Shown here: one piece after another, positions 31,403-39,330 of the stretch
Position numbering within the stretch: the first letter of the stretch is position 1
How the letters are laid out: each line of letters starts with the position of its first letter
DNA from: DASRJW01 sp035649435
GTDB lineage: Bacteria; Krumholzibacteriota; Krumholzibacteriia; G020349025
Reading direction: 5' to 3'
Length of the DNA stretch: 39,392 nucleotides
Assembly: GCA_035649435.1 (NCBI GenBank)
Contig: DASRJO010000215.1
Location: 1 to 39,392, forward strand
The notes under the pieces: model-generated
What the model was told of the DNA's origin: nothing
What the model saw: the letters and a program-made list of their open reading frames with translations, nothing else
Database searches by the model: none
Translations under genes and position numbers: made by a program

Positions 31403-31585
31403 TCAATCGTCGTCGAGCTCCTTCTTCTTGATGTTGTCCTCGTCCTCGTGCAACGCCCGCTTGAAGCGCTTGATTCCCAGGCCGAGTCCACGGCCGATCT
31501 CCGGCAAGCGGCTGGCGCCGAAGAGCACGGCCACCAGCAATCCGATCAGCAGCAGTTCGCTCGTCCCCAACCGGCCACAGGGCAT
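31403..31585 (-). CDS. tatA: Sec-independent translocase subunit TatA/TatE
   Basis: A 60-residue protein with one membrane helix (SELLLIGLLVAVLFGASRLPEI), the FG hinge, an amphipathic helix (GRGLGLGIKRFKRALH) and an acidic and lysine-rich tail (EDEDNIKKKELDDD), the exact plan of TatA. TatA oligomers form the pore of the twin-arginine pathway that exports folded cofactor enzymes. GGAAGG lies 9 bases before the ATG. It follows mobA-moaC within the same unit; tatB and tatC are absent. Confidence 0.93.
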   Translation of the reverse strand: MPCGRLGTSELLLIGLLVAVLFGASRLPEIGRGLGLGIKRFKRALHEDEDNIKKKELDDD

Positions 31586-31600
31586 ATCCGACTTCCTTCC

Positions 31601-32116
31601 TCAGGGGTTGCGGCGCAGCTTGGTGCGGCCCGGCGCCGGGGAACGCCGCCACGGACCGCTCTGGCCGCCAGACTTCTGCATCAACTCCACGGATCCGATG
31701 CTCATGCCGCGGTCCATCGCCTTGCACATATCGTAGACCGTCGCCGCGGCGATGAGAACCGCGACGATGGCCTCCATCTCGGCGCCGGTGGCGGCACGGC
31801 AGACGACCTCGGCTTCGATCCGAATGCGATCGTCGTCCGAGTCGATGTCGATGTCGACCTCGACATGGTCGAGCGGCAGCACGTGACAAAGCGGAATCAA
31901 CGTCGCCGTCTGCTTGGCGGCTGCGATGCCCGCGAGCCGCGCCACCGCCACGACATCGCCCTTCTGCATCGTGCCGCGCCGGAGCTCCTGCAGCACGCGT
32001 GTGGATGTGTGCACCTCGCCGCGCGCGCGGGCGCGGCGCAACGTCGGCATCTTGGCGCTCGTGTCCACCATCACGACGCGGCCTCCCCGATCCACATGCG
32101 ACAGTTTGCGTTTCAT
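31601..32116 (-). CDS. moaC: cyclic pyranopterin monophosphate synthase
   Basis: A 171-residue enzyme that with MoaA makes cyclic pyranopterin monophosphate, the first molybdenum cofactor step. Diagnostic motifs are GDVVAVARLAGIAAAKQTAT, LIPLCHVLPLDHVEVD and GAEMEAIVAVLIAAATVYDM followed by CKAMDRGMSIGSVEL and KSGGQSG. The ATG overlaps the mobA stop by four bases (ATGA). The C-terminal tail (PAPGRTKLRRNP) is an extension. Confidence 0.95.
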   Translation of the reverse strand: MKRKLSHVDRGGRVVMVDTSAKMPTLRRARARGEVHTSTRVLQELRRGTMQKGDVVAVARLAGIAAAKQTATLIPLCHVLPLDHVEVDIDIDSDDDRIRIEAEVVCRAATGAEMEAIVAVLIAAATVYDMCKAMDRGMSIGSVELMQKSGGQSGPWRRSPAPGRTKLRRNP

Positions 32117-32703
32117 GTGCGCTCGCGGGCTTGGGCGTCGTTTTGCCACGCCTCTGGTGTGTTGAGGTTGGCGAGCAGCCCCGCCTGCGTCGCGTCCAAG
32201 ACGTCGATGCGGAGACCCGCGCCACGCACCCAGTCGCGCGCGCTCATGCCCCAGTCTGGCGCGATCACGACATCGGCGTGCCACAGCGACGGCAATGGCT
32301 CCGGCACATCGCGATCGTGCCGCTGAAAGCAGCTGCCCGGCGCGCCGCTCTCGTGCGCTGCGTCCCACAGTCGCCCGAGCGCCTGCGCCCCGACCTCCGG
32401 CATGTCGCAAGCGCAGACGAAGCGCCATGTGGGGCCCGGCGCCACGAGCGCCGCGCGCAGACCATGCACCAACCCACGCTCCTCGGTGTCGTCGTAGAGC
32501 AGCGGCAAGCCGAGATCCTCGAAGCCTTGATCGCGCTTGGCGACCAAGGTCACGTTGCAGACGACTCCGGCGAGACGGCGTGCCAAGCGTCGCACGACCG
32601 GTTCGCCGTCGATCTCGAGTCGCGTTTTGTCGCGTCCCATGCGGACGCTCGCACCGCCTCCGAGGAGACACGCTCCGACGGAGGAGCGCGGCGGAAGGGA
32701 CAT
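32113..32703 (-). CDS. mobA: molybdenum cofactor guanylyltransferase
   Basis: About 196 residues. The N-terminal GACLLGGGASVRMGRDKTRL matches the nucleotidyltransferase signature LAGGxSxRMGxDK, and CDMP near 100 is the metal-binding site. MobA attaches GMP to molybdopterin to give the dinucleotide cofactor used by DMSO-reductase family enzymes, which are often Tat exported. ATG at 32703 and GTG at 32709 differ by two residues; AAAGG stands 5 bases before the GTG. It is the first gene of the mobA-moaC-tatA unit. Confidence 0.9.
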   Translation of the reverse strand: MSLPPRSSVGACLLGGGASVRMGRDKTRLEIDGEPVVRRLARRLAGVVCNVTLVAKRDQGFEDLGLPLLYDDTEERGLVHGLRAALVAPGPTWRFVCACDMPEVGAQALGRLWDAAHESGAPGSCFQRHDRDVPEPLPSLWHADVVIAPDWGMSARDWVRGAGLRIDVLDATQAGLLANLNTPEAWQNDAQARERT

Positions 32704-32751
32704 TTCCACGCCAGCCTTTCTGGCCTCGCCACGCGACGCCCTCGTCTTCAC

Positions 32752-32759
32752 ACTATACA
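32752..32759. promoter_or_regulatory. overlapping divergent -10-like boxes between mobA and the GT87 gene
   Basis: The sequence ACTATACA reads TATAGT on the minus strand (32757-32752) and TATACA on the plus strand (32754-32759). Each is a good -10 box at a reasonable distance, 49 bases before mobA and 89 bases before the plus-strand gene. No clear -35 box was found on either side. Confidence 0.33.
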
Positions 32760-32847
32760 CGTCGACGTCGCCTCGCCTGGCGCCGGAGCCCACATTGCCC
32801 GGCACATGCCGTTTCCGTATCCTGCGCTCCTCGTCCTGGAGGTGGTG

Positions 32848-34059
32848 ATGCGGCGACGAGCGCGCTTCGCGCTAGGATCGATGTTGCTCGTCGCCGCTGG
32901 GTCGTACTTCCTCGGCTTCGGCGTCCTGCGTCCGCTCTTGCGCCCCTACCCCTACTCCGACTTCGCGACCTTCTACGCCGCGTCGCGTGCGGTCGTGAAC
33001 AGCGAGAATCCCTATTCGCGCCCTGCTCTGGTCCATTCGATCCAGCCGGAATGGAACGGATGGGTCGGCCAGTATTTCTATCCCCCACCTTTCGCGGCCA
33101 TTGTCATGCGGCCGCTTCTGCATCTGCCTTTCGACCGCGCACGCAAGGTGTGGGTGCTCATCGAGACCGTTGCTGTCGTCGCGGCGGGGATCGTCTGGGC
33201 GACGCTCGGCAGTGCGAATCGGCTGCACTGGATCGGAGCGGCGCTCGTGCTGCTGCCATTCGCGCCTCTGCATCACGATTTGAAGTTGGGCTCGGTCTCG
33301 GGGATCCTCCTGTTGCTCTTCGCTCTTTTTCTGCGTGCGCGCGCACGCGGACAGAGCGATCGCGCCGCGCTCGCGCTCGCGGCGGCGACCGGGCTCAAAC
33401 TGGTCCCCGCCGTCGTCGTCGTCTATCTGGCGCTCTCGGGTGAGCGCCGCCTGGCGGGACGCACGCTGCTCGCCTCGGCGCTGCTCGTCCTGTTGGGTCT
33501 CCCGTGGACGGGATGGCAGCTCTATGTCGCGTATGTGCGCGACGTGTTGCCGCAATTCACGCATGGGGTCTTCGCCTGGTTCACCAATCAATCGCTCGAC
33601 GCGTTCTTCACCCGGTTGTTCTTGCCCAACCCGGATACGATGCCGTGGATCGCCTCACCTCTCCTGCACCGTGTCCTCACCTTGCTCGCTTCGGGCATCG
33701 TTCTCTTGTCTCTCGTCCGCAGTGCGCGCCGCGCCGAGGCTCCGCACATCGACGCCGCATGGGGACCGTCGTTGGCCCTACTCGCCGGACTGCTCGTCGC
33801 GCGCATCACCTGGGAATCGATGGTCGTCCTGTCTGTGCCTTGTTTCTGGCTGGCGGCGCAGGCGTTCCAGGCCGGCACGTTGCCGCGGCGACAGGCCGTG
33901 GCTTGCGCCATCGCCTATGCATTGTGCGCACTGCCCTTGCCGTACGCGCAACAACCCATCCGCGCCGGCATCGGGCTGCTCCTCGAATCCCCGCGCCTCT
34001 ATGGCATGCTGATTCTGTTCGCGGCCGGCATCGGGCAGCTGCGCGCTCGGCGCGGATGA
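32848..34059 (+). CDS. GT87-type polytopic glycosyltransferase (DUF2029)
   Basis: The only plus-strand gene, 403 residues, with about nine or ten membrane segments. The N-terminal part (YSDFATFYAASRAVVNSENPY, then QYFYPPPFAAIV) carries the acidic loop and NPY motif of the GT87/DUF2029 family, in which polyprenyl-phosphate-linked mannose or arabinose is transferred outside the membrane, as in PimE and AftC. The sugar and acceptor here cannot be told. The start ATG at 32848 follows GGAGG by 5 bases. It converges on the M14 peptidase with one base between the stops and no terminator seen. Confidence 0.8.
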   Translation: MRRRARFALGSMLLVAAGSYFLGFGVLRPLLRPYPYSDFATFYAASRAVVNSENPYSRPALVHSIQPEWNGWVGQYFYPPPFAAIVMRPLLHLPFDRARKVWVLIETVAVVAAGIVWATLGSANRLHWIGAALVLLPFAPLHHDLKLGSVSGILLLLFALFLRARARGQSDRAALALAAATGLKLVPAVVVVYLALSGERRLAGRTLLASALLVLLGLPWTGWQLYVAYVRDVLPQFTHGVFAWFTNQSLDAFFTRLFLPNPDTMPWIASPLLHRVLTLLASGIVLLSLVRSARRAEAPHIDAAWGPSLALLAGLLVARITWESMVVLSVPCFWLAAQAFQAGTLPRRQAVACAIAYALCALPLPYAQQPIRAGIGLLLESPRLYGMLILFAAGIGQLRARRG

Positions 34060-34060
34060 A

Positions 34061-36526
34061 TCACGGCAGGAGCACGAGTCGGCGCGCGAGGATCGCGCTG
34101 CCGGCGCACAGACGCGCGATGTAGACACCGGCGGCGACGCGTCTTCCCCTCTCGTCGCACCCATCCCAGCCGGTTTCGTGCCGGCCGGGGTCGAGAGCCG
34201 CGACGTCCAACAAGCGTCGGACGCGCTTGCCATCCGGGCGCACGATCTCGAGCCGCACCGCACCGTTGCCGTCGTGGTCGAAGCGCAATCGCGTCTGCGG
34301 ATTGAAGGGATTCGGCACCGCTGGGAGCAACGCCACACGCGACGGGATCGCGCTCACCCACGGACCGCGCAACGCGACCTCGTTCCCTTGCTGCACGCGC
34401 AGCAAGACCGTGATCCGCGCGGCCCCGGGAGCGAAGACCAGCTCCCATTCCCTTGGCCCCGTGACCGCGGTCGACGCGACGCGGCGGTAGGCGTTCGAAC
34501 CCCATTCCGTCCTCGCATCGCGCGGGAATTCTTCCGGCGCGAGCGGCCTGCACCAGGCCTCGAGCTCTGCCGGCTCGCTCGCCGCCAGATGCCCGCGGAG
34601 ATGCACACGTCCGTCCTCTGTGTCGATGGCGAGATCCTGCAAATCGATCGCCACCCGTTCGGGAATCACGAACCAATAGATGTCGCTGTCGCTGCGTTGT
34701 CCGGAAGGGCTCACCGCAGTCACCCCGTAGGCGAACAATCCCGGCCGCTCGGCCTTGACGGTGTAGGTCGTGTCGTCCACGACCGCCAACACTCGCCGGG
34801 TTTCCTCGAGCATCGCCGGCAAGTCGAGACCGCCTTCGATCCAGGCGCTTCGCGGTGCATCGCGGTCCGTCTCGAGTCTGAGCGCCACATCCACTGTCTT
34901 GCCGGCCCATTGGCTCGCGAGCCAATCCGAGCGTCGGACCACACCATCCGCGAGGGCGGCTCGACGCGGGGCGTTCGCCGGCGCGAGCGCCGTCCACTCC
35001 GACCTTCCCTGCTCGCGCACTACGACGGACATCCGGTCCCAGGGCGGTGCAAGCGCAGCACGCAAACGCAGGCTCACGATGCCATGCGGCGGCAGACGGA
35101 TTCCACCGGCGAGAAGGGCTTCACCGTGCGCGTCGAGTCGGACCTTGGCGCTCGACGCAGGAGCGCGATCGCCGGCCAGGGCGGAGATCTCGAACACCTC
35201 GTAGAAATCCACCGCCACGTCTCCCGGGCTGGGGCCATTCCAATTCAGGTGGACTTGTTGCGGATCCTCGGTGTCCTGCAACGCGGACAAGAGCGGCGGC
35301 AGCGGCAGGGCCACGCCGCGCACGTCGGCGGCGACACTCAAGACATAGAGATTCAGCGACCACATCGCCGCGCAGGTGGGTTCGATGAAATCCTCCTCCG
35401 GCCAGAAGCCACCTTGCGCCATCGAGTTCAGCTCGACGGTGAAGGCGAAGGTGGGTTCCGGCTTCGCGCTGCTTGTCTCGCCATACATGAAATCGTCCCA
35501 CACGCCATTGGTGAGGTAGATGACGCCGGTCGAGGCATTGCCGGGTCGATAGCCATTGTCGCGAACCATGCTGTCGGCGAGCGTCGCGTACAGCGCATGG
35601 TCGCTTGTCACCTCGCCGCGCGTGTAGCCCCAGGGGTACAGCACGAGCCCACCAAAGCTGTGATAGCTGACCGCGATGGTGAAGCGCTGGCGCTCGACCA
35701 AGCGGCGCAACGCATCGCTCTCGGGTTCGCTGAACGCTCCGCTGCCGCGGTACGTTTCGCTCAACGGTTCGCTCGAGCTGCCCTCCTCGTCATGACCGAA
35801 GCGGTACGAATAGTTGCGATTGAGATCGACCCCGACGACCTCACCGGCCTCGACGCGCCGGTTCTTGCGCCATCCGGGCCGTAGCTGCGTGTTTTCCTGA
35901 TGCACGTGCCCATCGGGATTGAGCAACGGCACGATCCAAATTTCGCGTGTGTTCACCAGCTGGCGGATGTGTGCGTCGCCGCTGTAGCGCTGCAACAGCT
36001 CGCGAGCCAGCCACAGCGGGACCTCGACGCTCATGAACTCGCGCGCATGGTGATTGCCCACGAACAGGACGTCCGGTTCTTCGGCGTCCTCCAGGAAGGC
36101 GTCGTCGGAGATCTTGAGGGCATGGATCGGCCGACCTTCGAGGCTCTCTCCGATGACCTCGAGCAGGGTGAGATCGGGATAGGCCGCATGCAGCGCCTCG
36201 AGCTCGGCCACGGTTTCCGCCACGGTGTGATACAGGCCGAGGTCCGGAATCTGGTGCAGGCGTTCGAGGCCGGCGTCCGCATTCAGCTCCACGGTCGAGA
36301 CGGAATGCCCCTGGTCGAGCAGCTGCTGCTCTTCCTCTCGGGTCACGATCAAGTAGGTTTCACCCGTGTCTGGATCGTAGCTCACGAGCTCGAAGCCTGT
36401 GGCTTCCAATTCCCGCAAGGTCCACGGGCTCTGCGCCGCCACCACCACCAGGCTCCGCACCTGCGCCTGGTCCGCCGCAGCGGTCAAGAGGAGACCGGCG
36501 CAGGCCGAGGCAAGACGCAGCAACAT
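34061..36526 (-). CDS. secreted M14 zinc carboxypeptidase with a C-terminal FlgD-like domain
   Basis: About 821 residues with a signal peptide (LLRLASACAGLLLTAAADQ). After a propeptide-like stretch comes the M14 domain: zinc ligands H160 and E163 in GNHHAREFMS, H289 in SYHSFGGL, the catalytic E365 in FTVELNS, with LNPDGH and DLNRNYSY (234-241). Middle residues form Ig-like or fibronectin-like domains. The last 80 or so read PNPFNPQTRLRFDH and end in a basic and hydrophobic tail, a FlgD-like/T9SS-like C-terminal domain seen in secreted proteins of FCB relatives. M14 peptidases trim C-terminal residues from proteins or peptidoglycan peptides; the target is unknown. The start follows GGGGTG. Confidence 0.87.
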   Translation of the reverse strand: MLLRLASACAGLLLTAAADQAQVRSLVVVAAQSPWTLRELEATGFELVSYDPDTGETYLIVTREEEQQLLDQGHSVSTVELNADAGLERLHQIPDLGLYHTVAETVAELEALHAAYPDLTLLEVIGESLEGRPIHALKISDDAFLEDAEEPDVLFVGNHHAREFMSVEVPLWLARELLQRYSGDAHIRQLVNTREIWIVPLLNPDGHVHQENTQLRPGWRKNRRVEAGEVVGVDLNRNYSYRFGHDEEGSSSEPLSETYRGSGAFSEPESDALRRLVERQRFTIAVSYHSFGGLVLYPWGYTRGEVTSDHALYATLADSMVRDNGYRPGNASTGVIYLTNGVWDDFMYGETSSAKPEPTFAFTVELNSMAQGGFWPEEDFIEPTCAAMWSLNLYVLSVAADVRGVALPLPPLLSALQDTEDPQQVHLNWNGPSPGDVAVDFYEVFEISALAGDRAPASSAKVRLDAHGEALLAGGIRLPPHGIVSLRLRAALAPPWDRMSVVVREQGRSEWTALAPANAPRRAALADGVVRRSDWLASQWAGKTVDVALRLETDRDAPRSAWIEGGLDLPAMLEETRRVLAVVDDTTYTVKAERPGLFAYGVTAVSPSGQRSDSDIYWFVIPERVAIDLQDLAIDTEDGRVHLRGHLAASEPAELEAWCRPLAPEEFPRDARTEWGSNAYRRVASTAVTGPREWELVFAPGAARITVLLRVQQGNEVALRGPWVSAIPSRVALLPAVPNPFNPQTRLRFDHDGNGAVRLEIVRPDGKRVRRLLDVAALDPGRHETGWDGCDERGRRVAAGVYIARLCAGSAILARRLVLLP

Positions 36527-36598
36527 ACACACACCCCGAGTGCTTGGCCGGTGGAACTCGACCTGAAAGTTAAGGGGTGAGGGCAAGCCTGGCAAGAA

Positions 36599-37357
36599 TC
36601 ACTGTTCGGTGAGCTTGGCGCGCGCCAAGCGCGCCTCTTCGGTGCTCGGGAAGCGTGCGACCAAGCTTTCGAAGGTCTTGGCGGCGGCCTTGTGTTTCCC
36701 CAGCTGCTGCTGGGTCATCCCGGCCTTGAGCAGTGCCGCCGGGATCTTGTCACCGGAGGGATGATTCGCTTCGACTTTGAGGAATTCCTCGAGGGCGCGC
36801 GCGTAGTCTTTTCGATCGTAATAGACTTCGCCGATCCAGTACTGCGCATTGTCCGCCAGCTCCGCCGTCGGGTAGCGCTTGAGCACTTCCTGGAAGCCCA
36901 TCAAAGCCAGATCGTGATCGCCGCGCGACAGATCTTGGTAGGCGGCCTCGTACAAGGCGCGTGGGTTGTCGGCGCCGGCGGCGTCAGCCGCGGCGGGTGC
37001 GCCGGGTGCGGATTGCTCGAACTGGATGCGATCGCGCAGCTCCGACTGGTCCAGACGCAGCGCCTCGACATCGGCTTGCAGGGATTGCACGGTCTGCACG
37101 AGACGGCTCACCTGGTCGTCGCTGACTGCCCGCTTTTGGCGCATCTCGGCGGTCTGCGCCGACACGACCGCGGTCAGGCTGTCGACCGCGCGCTGCAAGC
37201 GCATGCGCTCGCCTTCGAGCGCGGCCACCTGTTCCTCTAGGCGCGCCGTACGCAGCTCGTGTGGCGACATCTTCTTGCCGGCGGAGGTGCCCAAAAGCAA
37301 GACGGCGGTCGCAAGCACCGCCCAGGGCTTGCCGGACAAAGAACGGGCAAGCGGCAT
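36599..37357 (-). CDS. cpoB: Tol-Pal system coordinator CpoB (YbgF)
   Basis: About 252 residues: signal peptide (AVLATAVLLLGTSAG), coiled coil (RTARLEEQVAALEGERMRLQ, on to about 110), a short alanine linker and three TPR repeats (LYEAAYQDLSRGDHDLALMG, NAQYWIGEVYYDRKDYARAL, MTQQQLGKHKAAAKTFESLV). CpoB joins peptidoglycan synthesis to outer-membrane constriction during division. The start is uncertain: ATG at 37357 or GTG at 37375, both in-frame and with weak ribosome sites. It lies after pal, separated by a large hairpin. Confidence 0.88.
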   Translation of the reverse strand: MPLARSLSGKPWAVLATAVLLLGTSAGKKMSPHELRTARLEEQVAALEGERMRLQRAVDSLTAVVSAQTAEMRQKRAVSDDQVSRLVQTVQSLQADVEALRLDQSELRDRIQFEQSAPGAPAAADAAGADNPRALYEAAYQDLSRGDHDLALMGFQEVLKRYPTAELADNAQYWIGEVYYDRKDYARALEEFLKVEANHPSGDKIPAALLKAGMTQQQLGKHKAAAKTFESLVARFPSTEEARLARAKLTEQ

Positions 37358-37389
37358 CGATTCTCGCTTCGTCACACCCAGGACCAGGA

Positions 37390-37413
37390 GGGCCGGCGCC
37401 TCGGCGCCGGCCC
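37390..37413 (-). promoter_or_regulatory. strong GC hairpin between pal and cpoB
   Basis: Perfect 11-bp arms GGGCCGGCGCC (37390-37400) and GGCGCCGGCCC (37403-37413) separated by two bases, with GGACC (37381-37385) and GGTCC (37415-37419) adding an outer stem. No T-run follows. It sits 20 bases after the pal stop and may stabilise the pal mRNA end or reduce expression of cpoB. Confidence 0.5.
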
Positions 37414-37432
37414 CGGTCCAGGGAGGTTGTCG

Positions 37433-37936
37433 TCACTTCACCACGAAATGAGCCCGACGGTTCTGCGCCCAAGCAGACTCGTCATGCCCCATGGAGAAGG
37501 GCTTGTTCTCGCCATAGCTCAGCGTCTCGATCCTTGTCGACTCGACACCATAGCTGACGAGGAAATCCTTGGCGGCCGAGGCGCGGCTCTCGCCCAGAGC
37601 CAAGTTGTATTCCACCGTGCCACGCTCATCGCAATGTCCCTCAATGAGGATGATGGCGCCGCGGATTTCCATCAGCTTGCGCCCGTTTTCGGTGAGCGTC
37701 GACTGCGCATCGGCGCGAACTTCGGCCTTGTCGTAGTCGTAGAACACGTCACCGAGATCGCCTTGCACCAGCGTCGGTGCCGGTGGCGGCGGGGGTGGTG
37801 GCGGCGGAGGCGGTGGTGGCGGTGGTGGCGGCGGCGTTTCCACCGGCGGCGGTGGAGGCGGTGGCTTGCTGCCACAGCCGTTCAGGACCGCGAGGCCCAA
37901 CACGGCAACGAGGCTCATGGCAAGAATCCTACGCAT
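37433..37936 (-). CDS. pal: peptidoglycan-associated lipoprotein Pal
   Basis: A 167-residue lipoprotein with lipobox LNGC (C21), then an extreme proline run (7 prolines at 25-31 and 18 at 35-52), then an OmpA-like domain: VFYDYDKAEVRADAQ, LIEGHCDERGTVEYNLALGE and the diaminopimelate-binding region ending AQNRRAHFVVK. Pal anchors the outer membrane to the wall and works with TolB. The proline run is longer than in typical Pal and probably needs EF-P to be translated. GGAGG lies 11 bases before the ATG. Confidence 0.94.
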   Translation of the reverse strand: MRRILAMSLVAVLGLAVLNGCGSKPPPPPPPVETPPPPPPPPPPPPPPPPPPAPTLVQGDLGDVFYDYDKAEVRADAQSTLTENGRKLMEIRGAIILIEGHCDERGTVEYNLALGESRASAAKDFLVSYGVESTRIETLSYGENKPFSMGHDESAWAQNRRAHFVVK

Positions 37937-37980
37937 ATCTTCTCGAACCTCCCTCTCTCGACCAGGCGATGCTCGCCGCC

Positions 37981-39315
37981 CTAGTCACGTGACCAGGCCG
38001 GAGTAATCGCATCCTGTGACCCCGACGTCAAGCGTCTTTCCAAGCCGGTGTAGATGTCGACGACATAGATCGCGCGCGTGTTGCGCCGCAACGAGCTGAA
38101 GGCGATGTGACGCGAGTCCTTCGCCCAGCTCGGGCTGTCGTTCAACCCTTCGCTCACGACGACACGCTGGTTGGTCCCATCGGGCTTCATGACTCGCAAC
38201 TCGATGCTGTCTTCCCAACGGCTGACGTATGCGATCCAACGTCCGTCCGGTGACCATGCCGGCGCATCGCTGTAGCGATTGTGGAATGTCAGTCGGCGCA
38301 CGTTGCCGCCGTCTCCCGACATCGCGAACACCTGCGGAATCCCCGCCCGATCCGACGTGAACGCGATCTGATCGCCGCGCGGCGACCACGCGGGAGCAGT
38401 ATCAATCGCCGGACTGTGTGTCAATCTCTTTAGTCCGGCGCCATCTTCGCGCATCGTGTAGATCTCGGCGTTGCCCTCGTGCGTCAAAGTGAGCGCGAAC
38501 AACTGGCGCGACTGCGACCAATCCGGCGCCGTGTTGAGTCCCGGATAGCGACTCACCACACGCATGCGGCTCATCCCCTCGTCGATGCGGTAGAGGTTCG
38601 GGTTCTCGTCGACGTAGCTGGTGAAGGCGATCCACTTGCGCCCGACGCCCCACACCGGGGACAGGGACAAGGTATTCTGGCTGGTGACCTGGCGTTCGTC
38701 GAAGCCGTCGTAGTCGACCATGAAAATCTCCGACTGCGGGCCGCGTTTGCGCGCAAAAGCGACCTTCGTCTGCGCGATGCCATCGACTCCGGTGAGGCGT
38801 TTCACCACTTCGTCGGCAAAATGATGCATCGCTCCCCGCACACCCGTCGTGCCGATCGTGTAGCGCTTGCCGGTGATTTGTGTGCCGAGCGCATCCATGA
38901 GGCGCAACTCGGCGACGATCTGGCCGGCCTCGACCGTCCAGCGCATGCCGATTTCGTGCGGCTGGCGCTCCGGGCTCTCGTTCACCGCGTTCCAAGCCCG
39001 CGGCACGCCGCTCGGCAAGTACGGGCTCGAACGATGATCCATCACATAGAACAAGCCTGAATAGATCAAGTCGCGTGCCAACGACTCTTGCCCGTCGCTG
39101 GCGGACTTGCGCCCACCGCTCGCGCCCTCGCCGATTTCCGGCTCGAGGACCTTGATGCTGATGCGCTTGAAGGCCCCGCCTTGGATCTCCAAGCGGTACT
39201 CGCTCTCTTGGGCTCGTGCCGCGCCAGGCCCGAGACTCCACGCCACAGCGCAGGCGCAGGCCAATGCGATCGCGAGCCGCGTACGAACGGCATGTTTGGT
39301 TCCGATCGAATGCAT
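37981..39315 (-). CDS. tolB: Tol-Pal system protein TolB
   Basis: A 444-residue periplasmic protein: signal peptide cleaved near ARAQES, an N-terminal domain (LARDLIYSGLFYVMD) and a six-bladed beta-propeller with repeats such as NTAPDWSQSRQLFALTL, DTAPAWSPRGDQIAFTSDR and SDAPAWSPDGRWIAYVS. TolB contacts Pal and outer-membrane proteins and links to TolA. GGGAGG is 3 bases before the ATG. The order (TonB/TolA-like)-tolB-pal-cpoB is the usual Tol-Pal cluster. Confidence 0.95.
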   Translation of the reverse strand: MHSIGTKHAVRTRLAIALACACAVAWSLGPGAARAQESEYRLEIQGGAFKRISIKVLEPEIGEGASGGRKSASDGQESLARDLIYSGLFYVMDHRSSPYLPSGVPRAWNAVNESPERQPHEIGMRWTVEAGQIVAELRLMDALGTQITGKRYTIGTTGVRGAMHHFADEVVKRLTGVDGIAQTKVAFARKRGPQSEIFMVDYDGFDERQVTSQNTLSLSPVWGVGRKWIAFTSYVDENPNLYRIDEGMSRMRVVSRYPGLNTAPDWSQSRQLFALTLTHEGNAEIYTMREDGAGLKRLTHSPAIDTAPAWSPRGDQIAFTSDRAGIPQVFAMSGDGGNVRRLTFHNRYSDAPAWSPDGRWIAYVSRWEDSIELRVMKPDGTNQRVVVSEGLNDSPSWAKDSRHIAFSSLRRNTRAIYVVDIYTGLERRLTSGSQDAITPAWSRD

Positions 39316-39330
39316 GCGCCTCCCGTTTCG

